From assembly GCA_964568355.1 (NCBI GenBank), contig CAZMRK010000429.1, forward strand, positions 1-32,460: 32,460 nucleotides of DNA, in the 5' to 3' direction. Positions 16,341 through 23,633 of the stretch are shown piece after piece (within the stretch, counting starts at the first letter, position 1; every line of letters begins with the position of its first letter). The notes beneath the pieces are model-generated. The model saw only the letters and a list, made by a program, of their open reading frames with translations, did not search any database and was not told the DNA's origin. The translations under genes and the position numbers were made by a program. This DNA is from JAJPJX01 sp964568355. Its GTDB lineage: Bacteria > Acidobacteriota > Terriglobia > Bryobacterales > Bryobacteraceae.

Positions 16341-17285
16341 TTATCGCAGGCGCGTAGGCTTGCCGCCGTCAGCTTTGCTACGTTGGGCGGCGTCCATGAA
16401 GGCGAACATCTCGAGCGTCTCTTCATTCGGCACCGGGGGCTGGCGGCTATCGAAGAACTTCATGATTTCGACCAGCAGCGGGCGATAGCCTTCGGCGGAT
16501 TTCGGATTGCTCTGCACGATCTCCTTGGGGCGATAGACCACGGCGCCATAGCCGCCATAGGGACGCAGCGCGCGCACCGTGCCGATGCGGCCGTCCTTCC
16601 AGCGGCCGACGATGAGATCGGCATTGGGGGTGTAGATGCGCGTCACTTCTTCGCAGCCGGGTCCCATGAGGGTGTAGAGCATTTCGATAGGATGGATGGC
16701 GTACCAGGAGAGATCGAGCTGGTGGTGCTCTTCAAGCGGTCCAGGACCCCAGGTGCTGACACCGAGCGCATCCCGGAACTTCATGGTGGTGCCGATTTCG
16801 CCGAAACGCAGGCTGGAGGAACTGAACCACGGCACACCGGCCTCTTTGGCCAGCCGCGCGATCTCGCGCGCATCTTCCAGCGTGGCGGCCAGCGGCTTGT
16901 CGATAAACAGCGGCTTGCCCGCGGCGATCACCGGTTTGGCCTGCTCCAGGTGCACGCGTCCGTCGACGCTTTCCAGCAGCACGACATCGACTTTCTTGCA
17001 GAGGGTCGGGATATCCGGCACGATCTCGACGTGCCATTTGGTGCGCAGTTCCTGGGCGTACTTGTCCACGCGCGAAAAGCTGGATTCGATATCCTTGCTT
17101 CCACCTTTATAAGCGGCGATTACTTTGCCTCCGGGCACGTGATCCGGAGACATATCGTCATTCAGAATTTTCGTGAAGGCAACAACGTGCGAGGTATCGG
17201 TGCCGATGATTCCGAGACGGAGTTCGGCGCAAGCGGGCCATGCCGCCAGCACAAGGAAGAAGGCAGTTAGTTTCACTTTGGGCAT
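16341..17285 (-). CDS. Sec-exported Gfo/Idh/MocA-family oxidoreductase
   Basis: A 314-residue protein with a clean signal peptide (MPKVKLTAFFLVLAAWPACA, cleavage after residue 20), so it should act outside the cytoplasm. The mature part starts with a Rossmann strand (LRLGIIGTDTSHVVAF), which has GxxGTD instead of the usual GxGxxG. The family's (E/D)KP motif is present as PLFIDKPLA, and a dimerisation/substrate domain contains LDLSWYAIHPIEMLYTLMG with the characteristic His. Exported members of this family are common in Bacteroidota and acidobacteria, where some carry a tightly bound NAD and oxidise or isomerise sugars. That role is inferred here. It is first in a four-gene minus-strand row and diverges from recG, with only 41 bases between the two start codons. 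Confidence 0.85.
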   Translation of the reverse strand: MPKVKLTAFFLVLAAWPACAELRLGIIGTDTSHVVAFTKILNDDMSPDHVPGGKVIAAYKGGSKDIESSFSRVDKYAQELRTKWHVEIVPDIPTLCKKVDVVLLESVDGRVHLEQAKPVIAAGKPLFIDKPLAATLEDAREIARLAKEAGVPWFSSSSLRFGEIGTTMKFRDALGVSTWGPGPLEEHHQLDLSWYAIHPIEMLYTLMGPGCEEVTRIYTPNADLIVGRWKDGRIGTVRALRPYGGYGAVVYRPKEIVQSNPKSAEGYRPLLVEIMKFFDSRQPPVPNEETLEMFAFMDAAQRSKADGGKPTRLR

Positions 17286-17326
17286 TGTACACTGAGTTTG
17301 GGGATGCCTGTTTCCCGCTGTGCCGC

Positions 17327-19426
17327 ATGGATCTCACCACCCCACTTACCTACGTAAAAGGAGTCGGTCCCGCTCGTGGCGCCATGCTGGAGGCCAAGGG
17401 GCTGCTCACGGTGGAAGACCTGCTGGCCTACGTTCCGTTCCGCTACGAAGACCGCAGCAACATGAAGAGCATCGCCCAACTGGCGCCCGGCGAGATGGCG
17501 ACGGTGATCGCGGAGGTGCGCACGGCCAAGACGGCCGGCTTCCGGCGCCGCAGCCTGGGGCTGTTCGAAGCGTCGTTCTCCGACGCTTCACGGGCCATCC
17601 TGGTGGGCAAATGGTTCCACGGCGGGTACCTGGAAAACGTGCTGGCGCCAGGCATGAAAGTGGCGCTTTTCGGGAAAGTGGAGTTCGACAGCTACGCCGG
17701 CGCGCTGACCATGCTGCATCCCGAGTTCGAACTGCTGACGGGAGAGGATGAGGACGGCGAGGCGGCGCTGCATGTCGGCCGGGTGGTGCCGATCTACGAG
17801 GCGGTCTCGAAGATCACCACGCGGGCCTTGCGCACGCTGATCCATCGCGTGCTGGAAGAGATGGAGCCGCTGGCGGACGATCTCTCGCCCGACCTGCGGC
17901 GGCGCCTGGCTCTGGTGGATCGCTGGACCGCCATCCGCGAGACGCATTTCCCTCCGATTGACGCCGACCTGCGGCTGCTCAACAACTTTCGCTCACCGGC
18001 GCAGTTCCGGCTGATCTTCGAGGAGTTCTTCTGGCTGGAGTGCGGCCTGGCGCTCAAGCGCGGCAAAGCGCGGGCGCAGCCGGGCATCGCGTTTGCATTG
18101 AACGATCGCGTGCGCCAACAGATCAAGGCCATGCTGCCCTTCAAGCCCACCGGAGCGCAGAAGAAAGTTCTCAAAGAAATCGCCGACGATATGGCGGCGC
18201 CGCATCCGATGAATCGCCTGCTCCAGGGCGATGTGGGCAGCGGCAAGACCATCGTGGCGGCCGAAGCGGCCGTGATCGCCATCGAGAACGGCTACCAGGT
18301 GGCGGTGCTGGCTCCCACGGAGATCCTGGCGGCGCAGCATTATTTCTATTTCAAGCAGGTGCTGGGCAAGCTGGGATACGTCGTGGTGCTCCTCACCGGA
18401 TCGTTCACCAGCCGCGAAAAGGTGCAGTTGAAAAAGCTGCTGGCAGAAGGGCTGGCGCACGTGGCGATCGGCACTCACGCGCTGCTCGAAAAGGACGTGG
18501 AATTCCAGCGCCTGGGCCTGGCCATCGTGGACGAACAGCATCGTTTCGGCGTGATGCAGCGGCTGGAACTGGTGCAGAAGGGCGTCACGCCGGACGTGCT
18601 GGTGATGACCGCGACGCCGATCCCGCGCACGCTTGCGCTCACGCTCTACGGCGACCTGGAGGTCTCCGTGATCGACGAACTGCCGCCGGGCCGCAAGCCC
18701 ATCATCACGAAACATGTGACCGACGATCACGTGGAGCGCGTGTACAGCTTCCTGAAGCAGCAGATCGTCGAAGGGCGCCAGGCCTACGTGGTCTATCCGG
18801 TGATCGAAGAGTCGGAGACGCAGGCCATGAAGGCGGCGCAGAAAATGCACGAGCACCTTTCCACCGAGGTTTTCCCGGATATCCCGGTCGGCTTGCTGCA
18901 TGGCCGCCTGCCGGCCGATGAAAAAGAGGCTGTGATGGAACGCTTCAAGCGCGGCGAGGTGAAGATCCTGGTTTCGACTACGGTGATCGAAGTAGGCGTG
19001 GACGTGCCGAACGCCACGGTAATGCTGATCGAGCAGGCCGAGCGCTTCGGGCTGGCCCAGTTGCACCAGTTGCGCGGGCGGGTAGGCCGCGGCGCCGCGC
19101 AGAGCTATTGCATCCTGGTCACTGAGAAACTGGGCGATGCCGCGCGGGAGCGCATCCGGGCTCTGACCGAGTCCAATGACGGCTTCTATATCGCGGAAAT
19201 GGATTTGAAGCTGCGCGGGCCGGGCGAGTTCTTCGGCACGCGCCAATCCGGGCTGCCTTCGCTGCGGGTCGCCAACATCCTGCGCGATCAGGAAATCCTG
19301 GAAGTGGCACGGCGGGAGGCCACCAGCCTGGTGGCGCATCCGCCTTCGGAGCAGGAACTGCGCCGGATGGTGGCGTTCATCCGGGATCACTGGCAGCGGC
19401 GCTATGGACTGGTGACGGTGGGCTGA
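17327..19426 (+). CDS. recG: ATP-dependent DNA helicase RecG
   Basis: A 699-residue superfamily 2 helicase that reverses stalled replication forks and branch-migrates Holliday junctions. The N-terminal wedge domain starts with LTYVKGVGPARGAMLEAKGL, the usual RecG opening, which fixes the start at the ATG at 17327 even though the frame is open further upstream. Helicase motifs in order are Walker A (GDVGSGKTIVAAEA), APTEILAAQH, a DEQHRFGVMQR Walker B, TATPIPRTLALTLYGDLEVS, then LLHGRLPADEK, ATVMLIEQAERFGLAQLHQL and RGRVGRG. Length is close to the 693 residues of E. coli RecG. The stop codon overlaps the rsmD start by one base (TGATG), so the pair is translationally coupled. Confidence 0.97.
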   Translation: MDLTTPLTYVKGVGPARGAMLEAKGLLTVEDLLAYVPFRYEDRSNMKSIAQLAPGEMATVIAEVRTAKTAGFRRRSLGLFEASFSDASRAILVGKWFHGGYLENVLAPGMKVALFGKVEFDSYAGALTMLHPEFELLTGEDEDGEAALHVGRVVPIYEAVSKITTRALRTLIHRVLEEMEPLADDLSPDLRRRLALVDRWTAIRETHFPPIDADLRLLNNFRSPAQFRLIFEEFFWLECGLALKRGKARAQPGIAFALNDRVRQQIKAMLPFKPTGAQKKVLKEIADDMAAPHPMNRLLQGDVGSGKTIVAAEAAVIAIENGYQVAVLAPTEILAAQHYFYFKQVLGKLGYVVVLLTGSFTSREKVQLKKLLAEGLAHVAIGTHALLEKDVEFQRLGLAIVDEQHRFGVMQRLELVQKGVTPDVLVMTATPIPRTLALTLYGDLEVSVIDELPPGRKPIITKHVTDDHVERVYSFLKQQIVEGRQAYVVYPVIEESETQAMKAAQKMHEHLSTEVFPDIPVGLLHGRLPADEKEAVMERFKRGEVKILVSTTVIEVGVDVPNATVMLIEQAERFGLAQLHQLRGRVGRGAAQSYCILVTEKLGDAARERIRALTESNDGFYIAEMDLKLRGPGEFFGTRQSGLPSLRVANILRDQEILEVARREATSLVAHPPSEQELRRMVAFIRDHWQRRYGLVTVG

Positions 19427-19953
19427 TGCGGGTGATTGCAGGAGAGTACCGTTCGCGGCGTTTGAAATCGCTCCCGGGAATGGCCACGCGTCCTACCCCG
19501 GACCGGCTGCGGGAGACGCTGTTCGATATCCTGGCGCCGCGTCTGCAGGGGACTACCTTCGTAGACGCCTATGCCGGGACCGGCGCTGTGGGCATCGAGG
19601 CGCTGAGCCGCGGGGCGGGACACGCCATTTTCCTGGAGAAGAATCGCCAGGCGCTGGAGGTGATCCGGGAGAACCTGGCATCGCTCGAATTGACGTGGAA
19701 GGCGATTGTCGTGCCCGGACCGGTGATCACCAGCCTGACCCGCCACCCGGCCGAAATTGTTTTTCTGGATCCGCCGTACGGGCTCGAGCGCGAGTACCGG
19801 GCGGCGCTGGAGGTTCTGGCGCAATCCCCGCCGTCATTGACCATCGTGCAGCACTCCGTGCATTTCCCGCTGGCAGCGTCATTTGGCCCCCTGGAGCGCA
19901 CCAGGGTAGTGAAGCAGGGCGACAATGCCCTCAGCTTTTTCACCCGGACGTGA
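19426..19953 (+). CDS. rsmD: 16S rRNA (guanine(966)-N2)-methyltransferase RsmD
   Basis: A 175-residue SAM-dependent enzyme that methylates G966 of 16S rRNA during 30S assembly. It has the N-terminal MRVIAGEYRSRRL opening and RPTPDRLRETLFDIL. The SAM site is FVDAYAGTGAVGIEALSRGA and the catalytic N-methyltransferase motif is DPPY (VFLDPPYGLERE). All match the family, and length is typical. It shares one base with the recG stop, a common arrangement. The next gene starts 50 bases downstream, after its own strong Shine-Dalgarno. Confidence 0.95.
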   Translation: MRVIAGEYRSRRLKSLPGMATRPTPDRLRETLFDILAPRLQGTTFVDAYAGTGAVGIEALSRGAGHAIFLEKNRQALEVIRENLASLELTWKAIVVPGPVITSLTRHPAEIVFLDPPYGLEREYRAALEVLAQSPPSLTIVQHSVHFPLAASFGPLERTRVVKQGDNALSFFTRT

Positions 19954-20003
19954 TAGGATTTGCCTAGGAAACAGCCGTCCTTTCCACGGCATGGAGGTGT
20001 TTG

Positions 20004-21104
20004 GTGAACGCAGGTCTTACACGGCGCAATCTGCTGGCAGCGGGATTGGGGGCCGCGGGCTCGCTGCCCGGCGCTACCACGCCCGAGCCGCCACGCGAGT
20101 TCCGGCGCGGCGGGATGCTCTATCGCCGGCTGGGCCAGACAGGGCTGGATGTTTCGGTGCTGGCCTGCGGCTCGCACACCGATCCCACCTACAAGCGTAA
20201 AGTGCAGTTCGGCAACGTACTCACCGAAGAAGGACAGGCGCGGCGCAATCGCCTGGTGGCACACGCGCTCGACCTGGGTGTCAACCTGGTGGACACCTAC
20301 GAAAACGAAGGCCAGTGGGAGCACGTGGAGCGCGTGGTTCGACCCCGGCGCGACAAGGTGCTGGTCTCGATTTGCCGCCAGTTCCCCATGTTCGTCGGTG
20401 AGAATATCGACCGCGCCGCTAAGCTCTACGGCCATGTCGATTTGTACCGCATCTATCTGGGCGATGGCGCCAAAGTCGACGGCAAGATTCTGGAAGATTG
20501 GGACGCGCTGCGCAAGGCCAAAGAGGCGGGGAAGGTGCGCGCCATCGGCATCAGCACGCACAGCGAGCGCATGATGGTGAGCGCGCTCGAAGAGCTGGAC
20601 GGCCTGGACTACATCATCTTCCCCTACAATTTCATTCACGCGCGCGCCGACTATAGCGAATTTCTGCCCGCGGCGATCGCCAAGGGCGTAGGGCTGATTG
20701 CCATGAAGACGCTGGCCGCCGGATCGATCGTGCGGCTGGATCCGCGGGCCCGCCCGGGCGCCAAGCCCGAGAATGAGCGCATCCAGCTCTACCAGTCGCA
20801 CAACCGCACCATCCTGCCTGCCGTGGTAGCCGAACTGACGCGCAGCCTCAATCGGCTGCCGGACGAATCGCTATGCCAGGCGGCGCTGCGTTACGTGTAT
20901 TCGCGGCCGTTCCTCTCCGCCGCAGTCACCGGCATGTTCGACGAGAGCCTGCTCCAGGAAAATTACACGGCGTTGGAGCGGCACGTCTCGCTCACGCGCG
21001 AAGAGCACGCCGCGCTGGATGCCGCCGGCCGCTGGGCCGGGTCCCGGAGGGCGCTCTGGCTGCCGCGGCACTATCGCTGGCTGGAGGAGCGATGGCGCGG
21101 CTGA
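20004..21104 (+). CDS. Tat-exported aldo/keto-reductase-fold protein with degenerate catalytic tetrad
   Basis: A 366-residue protein. I chose the GTG at 20004 because GGAGG (19993-19997) is placed 6 bases ahead of it. The N-terminus has a twin-arginine signal (TRRNLLAAGLGAAG). The mature part has the aldo/keto reductase TIM-barrel pattern: MLYRRLGQTGLDVSVLACGS, a VNLVDTYENEG loop, GKVRAIGISTHSERMM, YIIFPYNF, and a C-terminal SAAVTGMFDESLLQENY. Of the catalytic Asp-Tyr-Lys-His tetrad, Asp97 is kept. The expected Tyr position (Asp+5) is Glu102, the expected Lys region reads SICRQF, and the expected His is Tyr151 (HVDLYRIYLGD). Standard AKR chemistry is therefore unlikely. It overlaps the cytochrome-FGE fusion gene by 13 bases and is probably translated together with it. 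Confidence 0.83.
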   Translation: MNAGLTRRNLLAAGLGAAGSLPGATTPEPPREFRRGGMLYRRLGQTGLDVSVLACGSHTDPTYKRKVQFGNVLTEEGQARRNRLVAHALDLGVNLVDTYENEGQWEHVERVVRPRRDKVLVSICRQFPMFVGENIDRAAKLYGHVDLYRIYLGDGAKVDGKILEDWDALRKAKEAGKVRAIGISTHSERMMVSALEELDGLDYIIFPYNFIHARADYSEFLPAAIAKGVGLIAMKTLAAGSIVRLDPRARPGAKPENERIQLYQSHNRTILPAVVAELTRSLNRLPDESLCQAALRYVYSRPFLSAAVTGMFDESLLQENYTALERHVSLTREEHAALDAAGRWAGSRRALWLPRHYRWLEERWRG

Positions 21105-22219
21105 GGCCGGCCGTCCTCCTGCTGCTGGCTTCCGCAGCGTTCCTTTCACAGGCCCGGCCGCAGAATCGCAGCCAGGAACAGTTCCGCCAGGCGGGTGTGT
21201 GCGCCCGCTGCCACGTGGTCTCGGTGCTCGAGTGGGGAATCTCCGGGCACGGAAAAAAAGGCAGCCCGGCCTGCCAGACCTGCCACGGTCTCAGCCGCGG
21301 ACACGTCGCCGACGAGCGCAACGGAGTAAAGCCGGACCGGCTTCCCCGCGGCGCGCAGATCGCGACCTTGTGCGGCGAGTGCCACGGCCCGAAATGTCCC
21401 AAGACGGCAGCCTCCGGCGACTGTCAGCAATGCCATCACGTCCATGCGCTGATCAATCCTTCGACCGACCAGCCCACGGAGCCTCCCGCGCAGCCACGGC
21501 CGGCAGCTAGCCAGGGTCAGCGGCCCGCGCCGCCAGCCGAATTTGCCATCGCCGAACTGGGCCTTCAGATGGCACTGCTACCCGCGGGAGACTTCGACAT
21601 GGGCTCGGAGCGTTGGCCCGCCTCGACTCCGGTACATACGGTCCACATAGATGCGTTCTATCTGGCTAAGACGGAAGTTACCCAAAAACAGTGGGAGGCG
21701 ATTATGGGCACTAACCCGAGTGCCCATCGCGGCGCAGACTTACCCGTGGAGCAGGTTTCGTGGAACGACTGCCAGGAGTTCCTGAAAAAGCTGAACGCGC
21801 GATTTCCGGCGGCCAAGCTGCGCCTTCCCAACGAAGGCGAATGGGAATATGCGGCGCGAGCAGGCTCCGGTGATCTGCGTTCCATTGCCTGGTTCCGAGA
21901 CAATACCGCGCTACGGTCTGCCCCATTCCAGCAGACCGAGGACTACGCTCCGCATGCGGTGGCAACACGGCAACCGACCCGATGGGGGATTTATGACCTG
22001 TTCGGCAATGTGTGGGAGTGGTGCTCCAGCCTGGCTCGACCTTATCCGTTTCATCCGGATGGCCGCGATTCTGTAACCACGCCGGGGAAACGGATCCTGC
22101 GCGGTGGGAGCTTTGCAGATTCAGCCGACTACCTGGACCCTGCCCTCCGTCACAGCGAGCGTCCGGATCGTCGTCTCCAGTGGAACGGCTTACGCCTCGC
22201 GCGTTCCCTACCCCTCTGA
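21092..22219 (+). CDS. Tetraheme cytochrome c / FGE-sulfatase (SUMF1-like) fusion protein
   Basis: A 375-residue exported fusion. The ATG at 21092 follows GGAGGAG and lies inside the end of the AKR-fold gene. The order is a signal peptide (MARLRPAVLLLLASAAFLS), then four CxxCH heme-binding motifs at residues 37 (CARCH), 61 (CQTCH), 94 (CGECH) and 111 (CQQCH). A Pro/Ala-rich linker (about 123-150) precedes a C-terminal FGE-sulfatase domain: LPAGDFDMGSERWPAS, FYLAKTEVTQKQWEAIMG, LRLPNEGEWEYAARAGS, YDLFGNVWEWCSS, ILRGGSFADSADY. The final FGE segment lacks the usual Arg-Cys and reads LRHS, so formylglycine synthesis is unlikely and a binding or structural role is more plausible. Sampled GC falls from about 70 % in the heme part to about 52 % in the FGE part. 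A periplasmic electron-transfer role is inferred. Confidence 0.87.
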   Translation: MARLRPAVLLLLASAAFLSQARPQNRSQEQFRQAGVCARCHVVSVLEWGISGHGKKGSPACQTCHGLSRGHVADERNGVKPDRLPRGAQIATLCGECHGPKCPKTAASGDCQQCHHVHALINPSTDQPTEPPAQPRPAASQGQRPAPPAEFAIAELGLQMALLPAGDFDMGSERWPASTPVHTVHIDAFYLAKTEVTQKQWEAIMGTNPSAHRGADLPVEQVSWNDCQEFLKKLNARFPAAKLRLPNEGEWEYAARAGSGDLRSIAWFRDNTALRSAPFQQTEDYAPHAVATRQPTRWGIYDLFGNVWEWCSSLARPYPFHPDGRDSVTTPGKRILRGGSFADSADYLDPALRHSERPDRRLQWNGLRLARSLPL

Positions 22220-22237
22220 CCCTGCACTTACGCCGGC

Positions 22238-22255
22238 CTTGCGAGCCTGCGCAAG
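22238..22255. terminator. Small hairpin between convergent genes
   Basis: CTTGCG (22238-22243) and CGCAAG (22250-22255) pair around a 6-base loop, in the 44-base gap between the cytochrome-FGE gene and the convergent small Cys/His protein gene. There is no T-run and the stem is short, so terminator function is only suggested by its position. Confidence 0.3.
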
Positions 22256-22263
22256 CGCAACTC

Positions 22264-22512
22264 TTATCGATTCACAGTCGAAAACGATTCTGCTGTGCCG
22301 GCAGCTACCGGTGAATCTACGGCTTCGCCAACACGCATGGAATTCCAGTTATAGTCAAACTCTTTGCCGCAGTCGAGACAAACCACGTAAGTGCCGTGCC
22401 GCGTGGCTCCCGAAGCTGACGGTTGAACTGCGCTACGGCGCGCAGGAGTTAGGGGGAAGGTAGTCCTCCGATGGGAACAACCGAACATCACATCCAAGAG
22501 TGAGCTCAACAT
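22264..22512 (-). CDS. Small Cys/His (zinc-ribbon-like) protein of 82 residues
   Basis: A short protein starting at the ATG at 22512, preceded by AAAGGGGCC; a longer in-frame start at 22563 has no such support. It has a likely metal site made of Cys12/His14 (FGCSHRRTTFPLTP) and Cys45/Cys48 (YVVCLDCGKEFDYNW). I recall similar short proteins with the FGCSH...CLDCGKEF pattern from other acidobacteria, but no function is known to me. The spacing between the two halves is long for a classical zinc ribbon. It lies alone between the convergent cytochrome-FGE gene and the YpdA-like gene. The gap 22513-22652 upstream shows no other gene. Confidence 0.68.
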   Translation of the reverse strand: MLSSLLDVMFGCSHRRTTFPLTPARRSAVQPSASGATRHGTYVVCLDCGKEFDYNWNSMRVGEAVDSPVAAGTAESFSTVNR

Positions 22513-22652
22513 GACGGCCCCTTTCCATCTACTTAGATACGGGATATCGAAGTTTGGTTGCAATGTCTACCGGCGTAAAGCTGTACTGTGGGGTACCAGG
22601 ACGGTAGTTTGCCGCAATCTATTGAAATACTGAATGTGAAGTGGTTCGCGTT

Positions 22653-23633
22653 TCAGGCGAGCTTCGCCGAAATTGCTTCCGCGATTTGTTTGCCGTGAAA
22701 TCTTCCATTTTCAATAAAAATCTCGTTGGTATGCATTCCGGCAACAATCACCCCCGCCAGGTGGATACCGGCTCGCTCGCTTTCGAGGGTCTGGGGATCC
22801 GTGCGGGGCCGCTGCGTATCTTCTTCAATTGTAATGCCTAAAGCGTTCAGGAAGGTCAGATCGGGGCTGTAGCCAATGAGCGCAAATACGAAGTCGTTGG
22901 GCAGTTCCACCTGCCCGTCGGGTGTATCCACCAGGATCGATGCCGGGCGGATTTCTGTTACGCGGGAATGAAAATACGCCCGAATCTCCTGATTCTTGAT
23001 GCGATTCTCTATGTTAGGTTTAATCCAATATTTCACATGATGGGACATCGCCGCGCCGCGATGGATCAGCGTGACACGTGCCCCGGTCCAGTACAGTTCC
23101 AGAGCCGCGATGGCCGCCGAGTTCTTCCCACCGATGACGGCAACATCATGGTCGTAAAAGGGATGTGGCTCCTTGTAATAGTGGAAAACCTTGTCGAGGT
23201 CCTCGCCCGGCACCCGCAGCAGGTTTGGTACATCATAGTAGCCTGTAGCCAGTACCAGTTTACGGGTGGTATATAAGTGCTCGCAGCCCAACCGGTCGGT
23301 GGTAACGACCTGGAACGCGAGATCCTGGCCTGCCACCCGGCTCACGCGTTCGTATTGGTGGATATTGAGACGATAGTGCTCCGCGACGCGCCGGTAGTAT
23401 TTCAACGCCTCCGTACGGTTCGGCTTTTCATTGAGGCTCGTCATCGGAATGTTACCGATCTCCAGCAACTCCGGAGTCGTAAAAAAGACCATGTGCGTGG
23501 GGTAGTGATACAGGGAGTTGCACACACAGCCTTTCTCGATCAGTAACGTCCTCAGGCCGCGCTGCTGCAACTCGATGCCGCAGGCCAGCCCGGTCGGCCC
23601 GGCGCCGATCACAATCACGTCGAATTCGGTCAC
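22653..23633 (-). CDS. YpdA/Bdr-like FAD-NAD(P)H disulfide-reductase-family protein lacking Cys14
   Basis: A 326-residue flavoprotein of the YpdA family, named after the bacillithiol-disulfide reductase of Firmicutes. The FAD site is DVIVIGAGPTGLACGIELQQ, then LIEKGCVCNSLYHYPTHMVF and FFTTPELLEIGN, all close to YpdA. The NADPH-binding site is VAVIGGKNSAAIAALELY. In Firmicute YpdA the residue in GPxGL is the functional Cys14; here it is Thr14. The neighbouring Cys36/Cys38 (GCVCN) are present but are not the normal redox cysteine. Either the substrate differs or a different thiol is used. It starts with a GTG that overlaps the alaS stop (GTGA, 4 bases), so its translation is coupled to alaS. 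Confidence 0.85.
   Translation of the reverse strand: MTEFDVIVIGAGPTGLACGIELQQRGLRTLLIEKGCVCNSLYHYPTHMVFFTTPELLEIGNIPMTSLNEKPNRTEALKYYRRVAEHYRLNIHQYERVSRVAGQDLAFQVVTTDRLGCEHLYTTRKLVLATGYYDVPNLLRVPGEDLDKVFHYYKEPHPFYDHDVAVIGGKNSAAIAALELYWTGARVTLIHRGAAMSHHVKYWIKPNIENRIKNQEIRAYFHSRVTEIRPASILVDTPDGQVELPNDFVFALIGYSPDLTFLNALGITIEEDTQRPRTDPQTLESERAGIHLAGVIVAGMHTNEIFIENGRFHGKQIAEAISAKLA

Noticed and set aside
15555..17270. Long plus-strand open frame (about 570 codons) opposite fabI and the Gfo/Idh/MocA-type gene
   Set aside because: It spans two clear minus-strand genes with intact motifs and has no recognisable protein features of its own.
17993..19390. Long minus-strand open frame opposite recG
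   Set aside because: RecG is unambiguous on the plus strand; the opposite translation is a His/Arg/Gln-rich shadow.
21600..22219. Active formylglycine-generating enzyme
   Set aside because: The Arg-Cys segment near the end of true FGE proteins is missing, and no sulfatase gene with a C-x-P-x-R site is visible in the window.
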